Assembly (NCBI RefSeq): GCF_031157315.1
Contig: NZ_JAVIFU010000003.1
Coordinates: 1 to 64,000 of the forward strand
Reading direction: 5' to 3'
DNA: 64,000 nucleotides
Source: Paenibacillus sp. LHD-38
GTDB taxonomy: Bacteria; Bacillota; Bacilli; Paenibacillales; Paenibacillaceae
A model generated the notes under the pieces. The model had not been told where the DNA came from, did not search any database, and saw only the letters and a program-made list of their open reading frames with translations. This document shows, in pieces, positions 45,213-54,407 of the stretch. The position numbers and the translations under genes were made by a program. Within the stretch, counting starts at the first letter, position 1. The number at the start of each line of letters is the position of its first letter.

Positions 45213-45854
45213 TTAGTCATCCAGCAACGATTTCACAAATCGCAGCGCATATAAAATGATGTTGACCAAATCAAGATAGATATTGACGACCATCAATGGA
45301 ATTTCGCTCTCATCAAAGCCTTCCTTGGACATCCGGCTGAAATCATACAACGTGTAGCCGATGAATATTAGCAAGCCAAAGCCTGCATACACCGTCTCCA
45401 TAACGCCTACAAACGGAACGAAAAACTGAATGAGCCCAAGTACGATAAGACCGATTAACGAGGCGAATAGAAATCCGCCAAGGAATCGAAAATCCTCTTT
45501 CGAATAGGTCGCGTAGATGGCTAAACCGGCATACACCAGAACGGCAACAGCTACGGTTTGAAAGACGACTGCGGTACCGATCGTGGCGATGTAGTAACCA
45601 ATGGCAAACTGCAGTGTGGCTCCCGATACAACCATGAAGGAGTACATTAACGAATACCCGACAACTTTTGATTTGCGCAAAAACATAATGCCGATAATTA
45701 AAGCAAGTTCTACAACAAACAATGGGATTCTTGCGGAAGCAGGCAGCAGCGTCCCTAAGTACATCCCGCCGATGGAAACAAGCAAAGCAAAGAAAAAGGT
45801 TAACATTAGCTTTTGCATGGGCTTGCCATAACCGCTTGATTGACTATAGCTCAT
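45213..45854 (-). CDS. Bax inhibitor-1/YccA-family membrane protein
   Basis: A 213-residue protein with seven membrane helices and the family's C-terminal motifs: GFGLLIFIGYTLYDFSRMS, with the conserved YDFSRM, and the acidic end NIYLDLVNIILYALRFVKSL, which carries the paired aspartates of the pH-gated calcium-leak site. Bacterial members (YetJ, YccA) are calcium leak channels or modulators of FtsH. ATG at 45854 follows GAGGAGAAAGAGAAA; the longer in-frame start 13 codons upstream has no such site. Confidence 0.92.
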   Translation of the reverse strand: MSYSQSSGYGKPMQKLMLTFFFALLVSIGGMYLGTLLPASARIPLFVVELALIIGIMFLRKSKVVGYSLMYSFMVVSGATLQFAIGYYIATIGTAVVFQTVAVAVLVYAGLAIYATYSKEDFRFLGGFLFASLIGLIVLGLIQFFVPFVGVMETVYAGFGLLIFIGYTLYDFSRMSKEGFDESEIPLMVVNIYLDLVNIILYALRFVKSLLDD

Positions 45855-45986
45855 TTTCTCTTTCTCCTCGTAACAATATGATTTAGTCCCCATAATATCA
45901 TGAATGTCGGCGATTAAAAAGAGGCATTACAAATCTCCATTGCTATCAAATAAATGCTGCATGTCTTTACAAGATCATAGCCTCCG

Positions 45987-47522
45987 TTAATGAACGGATG
46001 AGTAAGCTGGAGCTTCTTCCGCTTCCGCCGAATTATCAAGCTTTTTATTCCCCATAAATAGTGCGGCAAGCAGCGCCAGCGCAACAGGAACAATCGCCCA
46101 TGCAAAGGTAGTCACAATAGAGCTGGAAAGAAATTCTGAAAACTGCTTAAGTAAGTCGGCGGGTATAACAGCCCGGGTTTCCGGCGAAAGCAGCGCATGC
46201 GGATCTTGAAAATTAAGCCCTTCAGGAAGCTGGCTGTCAGCGCTTATTTTCCCCATTTGATTAGAAAAATGGTGGCTTTGAATGAGTCCGAACATCGTGA
46301 TCCCCATCGTCATGCCGAGCGAGCGGATAAAATTCAAGGTAGAACCTGCGGACCCCCTCTGCCGGTACGATAAGCCATGAATCGCCGCATTGCTAAGGAC
46401 GGAGAACGAAGCACCGATCCCAAGGCCGATCAGTACCATATAGACGGTTACAATCAATCTGGAAGATTCCGCCGTAAGACTGGCAACAAGCCCGACGCCG
46501 ACAGCTAACAAAATAAGCGTAGGAATCAAAATGCTGCGATACGATATTTTGGTCATCAAGCTGCCTCCAAGCGTTGCGGTGATGACGGATCCCACCATCA
46601 TCGGCAGGAGGACTAGACCGGAATTGGTTGCCGATCCCCCAAGTACGCCTTGAATGAATATAGGGATATAGACGGATGCTGCGATAAATGCCGCTCCGCT
46701 AAAGAGCGCGACCAGGATACTGGATGTATACAGCCTATTTTTGAATAGGCCAAATGAGATAATCGGTTCCTCCGCCCTGCTCTCTGTAATAAGAAATGCC
46801 GCCAGCAAAAGCGCGAAGCCTCCGAATAAGCTTAAAATGATACCTGAATGCCAAGCTAGCTGCTTGCCTCCAAGCTCTAAAGCAAACATCAGGCATACGA
46901 TAGCTCCGATGAGCGTAATGGCGCCTAACCAATCGATCGGCTGCTTCGAGTGCTCGTGTGATTCTTTGTAAAAGAACGTAACCGTAACGAAGGAAATAAT
47001 GCCAAGCGGAAGATTTATATAGAAAATCCATTGCCAAGCAATATGATCCGTTATAAATGCCCCAAGCAAGGGACCGAAAATACTTGATAAACCGAATACC
47101 GCGCCAAAGAGTCCTCCCATCTTTCCGCGCTTCTCCAAAGGGACGGCATCGAACAAGATCGTGAATGTGATCGGTACGAGCGCCCCTCCGCCAATTCCTT
47201 GAATAGCTCTAAAAATAGCAAGCTCCGTGATCGAACCCGCCGTTCCGCATAGAACCGATCCAAGCATAAAGACGATAATCCCAAAAATAAAAAACTTCTT
47301 TCGGCCGTACATATCGGAAAGTTTCCCGAAAATCGGCATGCCGGCCATCTCCGCCACCATGTAAGCTGAGGTTACCCAAATAAATTTATCCATGCCTCCG
47401 AGTTCGCCCACGATATTTCCCATTGCAGTGGCCACGATCGTATTGTCCATCGATGCCATTAGAATGCCTAGAAGCAACCCCGCAATAACAAGGGATAGGC
47501 TGCCTTTTTGCTGTTGTTTCAC
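45987..47522 (-). CDS. MFS multidrug efflux protein, 14-TM DHA2/EmrB family
   Basis: A 511-residue transporter with fourteen membrane segments. Motif A is GKLSDMYGRKKFFIFG, the antiporter motif C-like stretch is LGALITDHIAWQWIFYIN in outline, and the early acidic residue motif is MDNTIVATAMGNIV. DHA2 proteins export drugs or toxic organics by proton exchange. GTG at 47522 follows AAAGGAAG. It is the last of three genes after a TerB-like protein and a WYL regulator, with a hairpin terminator between the regulator and this gene, so it may be controlled by attenuation or by the regulator. Confidence 0.92.
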   Translation of the reverse strand: MKQQQKGSLSLVIAGLLLGILMASMDNTIVATAMGNIVGELGGMDKFIWVTSAYMVAEMAGMPIFGKLSDMYGRKKFFIFGIIVFMLGSVLCGTAGSITELAIFRAIQGIGGGALVPITFTILFDAVPLEKRGKMGGLFGAVFGLSSIFGPLLGAFITDHIAWQWIFYINLPLGIISFVTVTFFYKESHEHSKQPIDWLGAITLIGAIVCLMFALELGGKQLAWHSGIILSLFGGFALLLAAFLITESRAEEPIISFGLFKNRLYTSSILVALFSGAAFIAASVYIPIFIQGVLGGSATNSGLVLLPMMVGSVITATLGGSLMTKISYRSILIPTLILLAVGVGLVASLTAESSRLIVTVYMVLIGLGIGASFSVLSNAAIHGLSYRQRGSAGSTLNFIRSLGMTMGITMFGLIQSHHFSNQMGKISADSQLPEGLNFQDPHALLSPETRAVIPADLLKQFSEFLSSSIVTTFAWAIVPVALALLAALFMGNKKLDNSAEAEEAPAYSSVH

Positions 47523-47576
47523 TGATAAACACTTCCTTTTCCATTTCGGATTTCTTGATATCAGTGTAATAAAAAA

Positions 47577-47600
47577 AGTATGACACCTGAGTGTCATACT
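47577..47600 (-). terminator. hairpin terminator or operator between the WYL regulator and MFS genes
   Basis: AGTATGACAC, a four-base loop and GTGTCATACT form a perfect stem that contains the stop codon of the regulator and is followed by TTTTTTTATT. It fits an intrinsic terminator placed inside an operon. As DNA it is also a 24-bp palindrome suitable for regulator binding. Confidence 0.75.
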
Positions 47601-48511
47601 TCGGAATAACGTTTTATCATTTTTTCAAGCATGGCTTTGACCTTCTCGCGCAGCTCTTTTGGTTCAACTACGGTAACGCCTTCACCGAAGCTTAACACGA
47701 TCGGAATGAACCAGCGCGACTCGGAATAGGCATTTACCATTAAAGATACGGTAAGCGTGCCATCTTCGTTAAAGCTTTTCTCCGCGCTGTAGAAGAAGTC
47801 CATCGCCCTGGCCAAGCAGTCAACGGAGAAATGTAAAACGGCGTTTATTGCGTTTACAGGCTGTTGTTGGTATCGTGCGATGTCTCTCTCAGGCACATGC
47901 TTATGTTTTTGAAAATATTCAGCCGATGCAACCAGATTAGCTATGCGGGGGAGCTTAAATTCACGGTAGTCTTTGCGCTCTCTGCAATAACCATACAAAT
48001 ACCAGGCATCATATTTATAGTGCAGACTGATGGGTTCAACGTTACGGTCCTTCCGTTCGCTCTTCGCATTGACATATTCGAAGCGGACCAGCCTGCATTC
48101 CGTTATCGCCGTTCTTAATGTACGGAGCGAATCGTTATAAGCACGGCTTCCTCCGATGTCCATGGTTAAGCTCGGCGTACCGGCATCATGCTGCAGCGTT
48201 TGCAGCTTATGTATCGTTTCCTGCGCGCGATCATCATCAAAAACGGTCGACATACTGTGAAGAATCGTAATAAGCGAGCCGACATCATAGGAGCCCAGCA
48301 AGCTTTTGTCCATTTTGTAGGCATCCATGATACCGTAACCGCCATTTACGCCGTGATAGGATACAACCGGGATTCCTGCGGCGCAAATGGCATCGATATC
48401 GCGGTAAATCGTACGCTGAGATACCTTGTATTTATCGGCCAAAGCAGAAGCCGAAAGGACTTCATTGTTCAGCAGCATATATATCATTGAAATAAGGCGT
48501 TCCAGCTTCAT
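47594..48511 (-). CDS. DeoR-like HTH/WYL-domain transcriptional regulator (YafY family)
   Basis: A 305-residue regulator. An N-terminal HTH (about 1-55: KYKVSQRTIYRDIDAICAAG) precedes a WYL domain (about 140-215: YDAWYLYGYCRERKDYREF, with the WYL-type aromatic triplet) and a C-terminal WCX extension (about 230-300). WYL domains bind nucleotides or nucleic acid as effectors. It starts four bases after the TerB-like gene, with no clear ribosome-binding site, so translation is probably coupled. The MFS exporter is directly downstream, its likely target. Confidence 0.92.
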   Translation of the reverse strand: MKLERLISMIYMLLNNEVLSASALADKYKVSQRTIYRDIDAICAAGIPVVSYHGVNGGYGIMDAYKMDKSLLGSYDVGSLITILHSMSTVFDDDRAQETIHKLQTLQHDAGTPSLTMDIGGSRAYNDSLRTLRTAITECRLVRFEYVNAKSERKDRNVEPISLHYKYDAWYLYGYCRERKDYREFKLPRIANLVASAEYFQKHKHVPERDIARYQQQPVNAINAVLHFSVDCLARAMDFFYSAEKSFNEDGTLTVSLMVNAYSESRWFIPIVLSFGEGVTVVEPKELREKVKAMLEKMIKRYSEV

Positions 48512-48515
48512 TTGC

Positions 48516-48923
48516 TTACGTGTTCAAAATGAGCTTTAAGCCTTCGATTTTCAGCTGATCCATTCGAATGACCCAATTTTTAATCGTTTCATAGGTTTCA
48601 TCGGACAATCCGAACTGCTGTTTCATATCTTTCGTAAGCTCCTTCTCGTCATCATTGTAATCACCGTCAGCGAAAATAAGCAGCAAAATTTCTGCGAAAA
48701 AAATATTTTTCAAGTGGTCATCATTCAGGCCGGCGACGATATCGGAAAGCTGCTTTTCAGATGAAAAGGTTACCTCCGAGGGGGTGATTTCCATCTCATT
48801 CATATACGATTGAAGATAGCCTTGTTCTTTCTTGTGCACATACCCATCCGCATTAGCTACAAGATGAGCCAACTCTAGAAACGCTAATTTATGTTCCTTG
48901 GATTGTAGAAAATGTAAAAACAA
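48516..48923 (-). CDS. TerB-like tellurite-resistance-type protein
   Basis: A 135-residue helical cytoplasmic protein with the TerB features: an acidic metal-binding pattern ANADGYVHKKEQGYL and a second FADGDYNDDEKELTKDM. TerB-like domains are linked to stress or tellurite resistance and may bind calcium. TTG at 48923 is eight bases after AAGGGAG; the GTG three codons earlier overlaps that site and is less likely. It is the first gene of an apparent operon with a WYL regulator and an MFS exporter. Confidence 0.8.
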   Translation of the reverse strand: MFLHFLQSKEHKLAFLELAHLVANADGYVHKKEQGYLQSYMNEMEITPSEVTFSSEKQLSDIVAGLNDDHLKNIFFAEILLLIFADGDYNDDEKELTKDMKQQFGLSDETYETIKNWVIRMDQLKIEGLKLILNT

Positions 48924-49079
48924 ACGGTCCACTCCCTTATTTCAAATAAAATTGATTATTCTCTTATTCGACATCATCAGCGCATTTCCTACATCAATCC
49001 GTATTCTTTTCAATTTTGATTGCTGTTTAACATTCACATGTTCTTGTTTAATTTTATAGGAAAAGGAGGGTGACCACAA

Positions 49080-49979
49080 ATGACAAGCAATACTCAAATC
49101 GTACAGTTCGTAAAATGCTTATACAGCAGATTTCGTGATGATGATGTTCCCGCTTTAGGGGCCCAGCTGACGTATTATTTAATTTTGTCGTTTTTCCCCT
49201 TTTTAATTTTTATGGTCAGCCTGCTTGGCTTTATCGAGCTGTCAGGAGATAGTGTAGTTGCAGAGCTGATTCGCCTCCTTCCTTCTGAAGCGAGCGAAAC
49301 GATAAGCGGCATACTAACGGAAGTGGTAGACAATAGCAGCGGTACCCTTCTCTCATTCGGGATGATCGCAACGATTTGGTCAGCATCTAACGGCATTAAT
49401 GCCATCGTGAAGGGCTTGAACAAGGCTTACGATGTCGAGGAGCAGCGTCCCTTCTGGAAGGTTAGGGGCATTTCGTTGTTAGCGACTGTTTTTCTTGTCG
49501 TCGTCATCATGCTGGTGATGCTCATGTTGATTTTCGGCAAAGCAATAGGAGAGTATTTGTTTCAATGGATGAATTATCCCGACGGCTTCCAGTGGATATG
49601 GGGGATTTTGAAATACGCCATTCCTATCACAGCGATGGCAGCTGCCTTCACTCTGCTTTACTGGATGGTGCCAAGCAGACGGCTTAGCTTTAAAGAGGCA
49701 TTGCCTGGCGCCGTTTTTGCTACTCTTGGATGGATCATTACATCGCTTGCCTTTCAATTTTATATGAACAACTTCGGGAACTATTCCAAAACCTACGGCA
49801 GCCTTGGCGGAATGATTATATTATTAATCTGGCTGTACATCAGCTCAATCCTGATTATGCTTGGCGGCGAAATCAATGCTACTTTAGCATCCGCCAAAAG
49901 CAACCCGCCTCGAAGCATCGCTGCGATGCACAGCTTCCGTTTTCCGGAAAGCAACGGCAGCAAGATCAAAATTACGTAA
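49080..49979 (+). CDS. YihY/BrkB-family membrane protein
   Basis: A 299-residue integral membrane protein with six helices and the family's N-terminal motif DDVPALGAQLTYYLILSFFPF. Further motifs are ATIWSASNGINAIVKGLNKAYD and the C-terminal FGNYSKTYGSLGGMIILLIW in sequence. The family was once called RNase BN by mistake; real function is unknown, perhaps transport. AAAAGGAGGGTGACCACAA precedes the ATG. It stands alone and is not co-oriented with the cluster to its left. Confidence 0.92.
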   Translation: MTSNTQIVQFVKCLYSRFRDDDVPALGAQLTYYLILSFFPFLIFMVSLLGFIELSGDSVVAELIRLLPSEASETISGILTEVVDNSSGTLLSFGMIATIWSASNGINAIVKGLNKAYDVEEQRPFWKVRGISLLATVFLVVVIMLVMLMLIFGKAIGEYLFQWMNYPDGFQWIWGILKYAIPITAMAAAFTLLYWMVPSRRLSFKEALPGAVFATLGWIITSLAFQFYMNNFGNYSKTYGSLGGMIILLIWLYISSILIMLGGEINATLASAKSNPPRSIAAMHSFRFPESNGSKIKIT

Positions 49980-50052
49980 GTGCCAAGAAGTCATTAACCT
50001 CGTGAGGATTTAGGCATATGCTGATTTATCTGAATACGAGGAGTAGTTATAC

Positions 50053-50889
50053 ATGTATCCTTATCAACAAGATTGGGTGAGATGGACTTATCCGCATCCC
50101 AATATGAATGTTTACCCTGCTTTCGCCAGGTGGACACCTAGACCAAGCGATCAGCTACTTACGTTTGTTCTTATTCACGGCGCATGGGCGGATACAAGCT
50201 TCTGGGATGGTATTGCCTATGAATTACGTAAGCTGGGGCATACCGTCTATGTACCGGAATACCCGGGACACGGGGCGGATATGAATAAAAATGTCACTCA
50301 CGCGATGCTTACAAAATCAATCGCGGACTATATCGTCTCAAGAAATTTACATGATATTGTCCTTGTCGGACACAGCTTCGGCGGAACGCTCGTTCAGAAG
50401 GTGGCGGAGCTGGTTCCGGACCGTCTGAAACGACTTGTTTTTTGGAATGCCTTTGTATTAAACGACGGCGAAATGGTAGCAGATGAGTTTCCCCCGGCTG
50501 CTCAAGACCTTTTTGCGCAGCTTAGGGAGAGCTCACCGGATGATACCATTATGCTGCCTTTTCCACTCTTCCGTGAGACCTTTGTCAATTTAGCGAGCTT
50601 AGGCTTAGCGGAGCAAATCTACGGCCAAATCCGTCCAGAGCCCGCGAAACCATCTTACGAGAGATTAGATCTCAAAAAATTTTACAGCCTTAGCGTTCCG
50701 AGGAGCTACATTTACCTAACGGAGGACAATGTGCTGCCACAGTTCAATAGCCAATACGGTTGGCATCCGCATATGTCGAATCGGCTTGGCTTATTCCGGT
50801 ATATTCAAGGATCGGGCGACCACATGACAACGGCAAAAACGCAGCCTGCCATGCTTGCCCAGAAAATCTATGAAGCCGGAAGAGATTAG
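50053..50889 (+). CDS. alpha/beta hydrolase
   Basis: A 278-residue cytoplasmic hydrolase. The oxyanion region is LIHGAWADTSFW (about 41-52), the nucleophile serine lies in LVGHSFGGTLVQ (about 116-127), and the catalytic histidine is in IQGSGDHMTTAK (about 258-269); the acid is likely in the preceding DNVLPQF region. It resembles salicylate/methyl-ester-type and EstC-like esterases with HGAW. The substrate is unknown. GAGGAG lies before the ATG. Its stop codon abuts structured repeat copy A, which may serve as its 3' end. Confidence 0.88.
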   Translation: MYPYQQDWVRWTYPHPNMNVYPAFARWTPRPSDQLLTFVLIHGAWADTSFWDGIAYELRKLGHTVYVPEYPGHGADMNKNVTHAMLTKSIADYIVSRNLHDIVLVGHSFGGTLVQKVAELVPDRLKRLVFWNAFVLNDGEMVADEFPPAAQDLFAQLRESSPDDTIMLPFPLFRETFVNLASLGLAEQIYGQIRPEPAKPSYERLDLKKFYSLSVPRSYIYLTEDNVLPQFNSQYGWHPHMSNRLGLFRYIQGSGDHMTTAKTQPAMLAQKIYEAGRD

Positions 50890-50992
50890 ACAAGCGTAAA
50901 CGGCTGTCGCCGACTTCAGTGGCAAAAGCCTATCGTTTCGCGGAGATATATAAGCACATTTATAAGTGAAAACTTATAAATTCTTATATATT
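50890..50992 (+). repeat. structured intergenic repeat, copy A
   Basis: About 103 bases, reverse-complementary in placement to copy C at 28999-29101 and differing from it at about three positions. The head contains GCG-T-AAACG (50894-50902) pairing with CGTTTCGC (50934-50941) around a CGGC-TGTC-GCCG hairpin. The tail is ATTTATAAGT (50958-50967), GAAA and ACTTATAAAT (50972-50981) inside ATATATAAG/CTTATATAT. It starts one base after the alpha/beta hydrolase stop. Confidence 0.88.
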
Positions 50993-50993
50993 G

Positions 50994-51092
50994 ACAAGCG
51001 CAAACGGCTGACGCCGTCCTTGGCGGCAAAAGCTCGTTTCGCGGTGAAATATAAGCATAGTATAACTTTTAAATTTATACTTTCTTATATTT
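50994..51092 (+). repeat. structured intergenic repeat, copy B (diverged, tandem)
   Basis: Directly follows copy A in the same orientation. The head is well conserved (GCG-C-AAACG, CGGC-TGAC-GCCG, CGTTTCGC). The AT-rich hairpin has changed sequence but keeps pairing: ATATAAG (51049-51055), AGTATAA (51059-51065), TTATACT (51075-51081), CTTATAT (51084-51090). The paired replacements show that the structure is selected, or was when the copies arose. Confidence 0.8.
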
Positions 51093-51093
51093 T

Positions 51094-51136
51094 AAAAAAA
51101 GGTGAGAAGTCATGGATTGACTTCTCACCTTTTTTT
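51094..51136. terminator. strong bidirectional terminator
   Basis: A 19-bp stem, AAAAAAAGGTGAGAAGTCA and its complement, with a five-base loop, followed by T-runs on both sides. It separates the repeats from the convergent secreted-protein gene. Confidence 0.93.
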
Positions 51137-51157
51137 GGTATTCCGCAAGCGATTAAA

Positions 51158-51667
51158 TTAAGGTACGAATTGTTGAACGATACGAATGATTTCCCCATCC
51201 TTTACGGTCATATGGTAAGGGAAGCCCTTGATATCGAGGTCATCCTCTGTATTCAATAATTCGATGAATTTATCAACGGAAATGGGCTCGTTCCATACGA
51301 TATCAGCTTCCGCGACATTGCCTGTGCGATTGTAGATTTGCATGAGAACCTCTGCATTTTCAGCTATCGGAAGTTCATGCAGGTTCTCATCGTCATTTAT
51401 GATGTAATAGCCGTCCGGCGGTCCGTCAAGCCCGGAATCCCCTTCCCGCTCCAGGAATTTATCTACGGCTTGATCACCCTCGTACCAATCAATCTGATCG
51501 ATAGACAACAGATAGTGTTGATCCCGTTTCTGTACACTCTCGATATATCCGCTTTCCATATCTGGCGTTGGTTCTACCGGCGTATAATCACGGCCTCCCG
51601 TCGGCGCAAAGCTAAAGGCCGTGAGACAAGCTATCGCAACCATTGCGATCATTGCATATTTTTTCAT
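51158..51667 (-). CDS. small secreted protein, unknown function
   Basis: A 169-residue protein with a signal peptide (1-22, MKKYAMIAMVAIACLTAFSF) and an acidic mature part that begins with a proline-rich spacer (YTPVEPTPDMESG). It then contains an OB- or barrel-like repeat pattern (GYIESVQKRDQHYLLSIDQI and GYYIINDDENLHELPIAEN). Cys14 lies inside the hydrophobic core and has no lipobox. ATG at 51667 follows GAAGGAGCGTCAGCGCT; the in-frame upstream extension is not protein-like. No family is recognised with confidence. Confidence 0.75.
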   Translation of the reverse strand: MKKYAMIAMVAIACLTAFSFAPTGGRDYTPVEPTPDMESGYIESVQKRDQHYLLSIDQIDWYEGDQAVDKFLEREGDSGLDGPPDGYYIINDDENLHELPIAENAEVLMQIYNRTGNVAEADIVWNEPISVDKFIELLNTEDDLDIKGFPYHMTVKDGEIIRIVQQFVP

Positions 51668-51798
51668 AGCGCTGACGCTCCTTCTGTTTGGTGTATATTC
51701 GGTGTATATTCTTATTCGTCTTACATATAGAATATAACGCATTTGGGGTGCAATAAGTTACAGAAAAGCTACAAAAAAAATATTAAAAAAAAGAAAAA

Positions 51799-51815
51799 CC
51801 TGCGACGATCGCAGG
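51799..51815 (-). terminator. terminator of the methylcitrate operon
   Basis: CCTGCGA, a three-base loop and TCGCAGG on the minus strand, followed by TTTTTCTTTTTTTT. It lies 8 bases past the prpD stop. Confidence 0.85.
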
Positions 51816-51822
51816 CATTCGT

Positions 51823-53265
51823 TTAAATGACAAATAGCTCCATAAATTGCTGGACGGGAGTGTTCTCTAACGCGATCTGATTCCGGCAAAGTTCCAAAAT
51901 CGCTTGCGATTGCTTTGTTGGAAAACGGCTTTTCAGATTGGCTTCAAATTTACGCTCAAGGAGCGGGATGCCTTCGTCCCTTCTCCTCCGATGACCGATT
52001 GGATAAGCTATTTCCACCCTTTCCGATGCCGTGCCGTCTTTGAAAAACAGCTGTACGGCATTAGCGATCGAACGTTTATTTTCATCCAAATAGTCTACCG
52101 AGAAGGCTGCTTCTTCGACCGTTACCATTTTTTGGCGCAGCTCATCAATACGGGGATCAAGCGAAGCAGCATCCTCATAATGATCGGCTGTCAAATTTCC
52201 ATGCAGCAGCCCAATGGCAACCATATACTGCAGACAATGATCACGGTCAGCCGGGTTATGCAGCGGCCCTGTCTTGTCGATAATGCGCAAAGCGGATTTA
52301 TGCGTAGTCAGTATGATTTTGTCAATTTCAAGATAACGCTCTGCAGCAACGGAATGTAATCGGATGGCAGCTTCAACTGCGGTTTGTCCATGGAACTCAG
52401 CAGGGAACGATATTTTAAATAAAATGTTTTCCATCACGTAAGAATCGAAACCGCGCTTAAGAATCAGCGGATTCCCTTTATTGAGCACATCGTAAAATCC
52501 CCATTCCGGCGCTGACATCGCGGATGGATACCCCATTTCACCGCGAAGCGCCATAAGCGATAAACGAACGGCTCGGCTCGTCGCATCCCCGGCAGCCCAT
52601 GATTTCCGCGTACCCGTATTAGGTGAATGCCGATAAGTGCGAAGCGGGTGCCCATCTATCCAAGCATTAGATAAAGCAGAAATAATTTCGGCCTGCGTCC
52701 CTCCAAGCAGAGCTGTCACGACTGCCGTCGATGCGATCTTAACCAGAATGACATGGTCAAGCCCATTACGGTTAAAGCTGTTTTCCAGCGCAAGAACACC
52801 TTGAATCTCATGAGCCTTTATCATAGCGGTGAACACGTCGCGCATGACTAACGGCGGCTTGCCATCTGCGATATTTATTCTGCTGATATAATCCGCAGCT
52901 GCAAGAATGCCTCCTAGATTATCAGACGGGTGCCCCCACTCGGCAGCGAGCCAGGTGTCGTTGTAATCAAGCCAGCGGATGGTACATCCGATATTAAAGG
53001 CTGCGGTAACGGGATCCAGCACAAAAGATGTACCGGGTACGCGAGCGCCGTTCGGCACGACGGTGCCTGGAACGATTGGACCGAGCAGCTTCGTGCATTC
53101 CGGATATCGAAGGGCCAGCAGGCCGCAGCCAAGCGTGTCGATGAGACAATGACGAGCCGTCTCGTATGCCTCGGGGCTGTTAATCTTATATTCAGAAGCA
53201 TAAGTAGCGATATCGACTAGCACTTGGTCAGGCGACGGTTTTACGTTTTGGGACGGGACTGACAT
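51823..53265 (-). CDS. prpD: 2-methylcitrate dehydratase (PrpD/MmgE)
   Basis: A 480-residue MmgE/PrpD-family enzyme that dehydrates 2-methylcitrate to methylaconitate in the methylcitrate cycle. Family landmarks: [38 protein letters not shown] (active-site Asp/His region) and [20 protein letters not shown]. It is the last gene of the operon. The start ATG at 53265 has AAAGGAGGAAGG upstream; a longer in-frame start lies inside the end of the previous gene. In B. subtilis MmgE has the same role in the mother cell. Confidence 0.94.
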   Translation of the reverse strand: MSVPSQNVKPSPDQVLVDIATYASEYKINSPEAYETARHCLIDTLGCGLLALRYPECTKLLGPIVPGTVVPNGARVPGTSFVLDPVTAAFNIGCTIRWLDYNDTWLAAEWGHPSDNLGGILAAADYISRINIADGKPPLVMRDVFTAMIKAHEIQGVLALENSFNRNGLDHVILVKIASTAVVTALLGGTQAEIISALSNAWIDGHPLRTYRHSPNTGTRKSWAAGDATSRAVRLSLMALRGEMGYPSAMSAPEWGFYDVLNKGNPLILKRGFDSYVMENILFKISFPAEFHGQTAVEAAIRLHSVAAERYLEIDKIILTTHKSALRIIDKTGPLHNPADRDHCLQYMVAIGLLHGNLTADHYEDAASLDPRIDELRQKMVTVEEAAFSVDYLDENKRSIANAVQLFFKDGTASERVEIAYPIGHRRRRDEGIPLLERKFEANLKSRFPTKQSQAILELCRNQIALENTPVQQFMELFVI

Positions 53266-53285
53266 GGCATTTCCTTCCTCCTTTA

Positions 53286-54407
53286 TCAGGCTCGTTGATC
53301 TATGGACAGCCATGGTGACGGTTCTGGTCCGACATAATCTGCATTTGGACGAATGATCCGATTATGTGCCCGCTGCTCGATAAGATGGGCGACCCATCCG
53401 CTTATTCGGGAAATGACGAAAACAGGCGTGAAAAGCGAAGTAGGGATTCCCATTAATCGATAGGCAGACGCGCTGTAGAAGTCCAAATTTGGAAACAGCT
53501 TTTTCTCCTGCATCATGATTTGTTCTATGCGTTCGGATATGGAATACAAACTCGAATCCTTCGCTTCGTCGGAGAGCTTTTTTGACCACTGCTTGATGAT
53601 ATCCGATCTTGGATCACACACCGAATAGACGCGATGCCCGAAACCCATAATTAACTTTTTGCTCTGCAGCATTTGCAAAATCCCTTTTTCTGCTTCGCTC
53701 GGACTATTAAATGCTTCGATGAGCGCCATAGCCGCCTCGTTGGCACCGCCGTGAAGATTTCCCCTTAATGTGCCGATGCCGGTTGTAACCGCCGAGTAAA
53801 TATCGGATAAGGTTGATCCTGTTACTCTGGCCGCGAAGGTAGAAGCATTGAATTCATGCTCCGCATACAAAATAAGTGAAGCATCCAGTCCTTTTTCATG
53901 CAGCTCGTTTGGCGTATGGCCATGCAGGAGCTGGAGAAAATGGCCTGCGATACTGTCATTTTCCGTCTCTGTATCCAGCCTAAGGCCGCTAGTATGGAAG
54001 TGATGCCAATATAGCAGCATGGAGGCACTGCTGGCCAGCAGCCGATCGGCAACATGATAATGGTTATGCTCATCGGTCTCGGGCTCTAATGCGCCAAGCG
54101 CTGATGCGCCCGTCCGCAATACATCCATCGGATGCGCGGTTCCAGGAAGCTGCTCCAAAATCAAAAGCAAGCCCGCAGGCAGCTTACGAAGTCCTTGCAG
54201 TTTTTTCTTGTACTGCTGCAGTTCTGCTAAATTAGGAAGCTTACCGTAGATGAGCAAGTATGCGGTTTCCTCAAAGGTAGCTTTGCTAGCCAGATCCTCG
54301 ATCGAATAACCGCGATAGGATAGGCCTTTACCCTGCTTGCCAACCGTTGAAATTGAGGTTTGCCCGGCAATAATATCGGCGAGACCGCCTTGTTTCTTAG
54401 TCGTCAT
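53286..54407 (-). CDS. prpC: 2-methylcitrate/citrate synthase (PrpC/MmgD)
   Basis: A 373-residue synthase that condenses propionyl-CoA (or acetyl-CoA) with oxaloacetate. The catalytic residues of the family are visible in [15 protein letters not shown] (His), [19 protein letters not shown] and [14 protein letters not shown] (His), with the catalytic Asp near [17 protein letters not shown]. The start overlaps the end of the lyase gene by 11 bases, with GGAGGAGGGAAGCAGCA before the ATG, so the two are translationally coupled. Confidence 0.94.
   Translation of the reverse strand: MTTKKQGGLADIIAGQTSISTVGKQGKGLSYRGYSIEDLASKATFEETAYLLIYGKLPNLAELQQYKKKLQGLRKLPAGLLLILEQLPGTAHPMDVLRTGASALGALEPETDEHNHYHVADRLLASSASMLLYWHHFHTSGLRLDTETENDSIAGHFLQLLHGHTPNELHEKGLDASLILYAEHEFNASTFAARVTGSTLSDIYSAVTTGIGTLRGNLHGGANEAAMALIEAFNSPSEAEKGILQMLQSKKLIMGFGHRVYSVCDPRSDIIKQWSKKLSDEAKDSSLYSISERIEQIMMQEKKLFPNLDFYSASAYRLMGIPTSLFTPVFVISRISGWVAHLIEQRAHNRIIRPNADYVGPEPSPWLSIDQRA

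Noticed and set aside
51904..52359. Open frame of 151 codons opposite prpD
   Set aside because: Antisense shadow of a clear enzyme gene, with no ribosome-binding site or recognisable domain.
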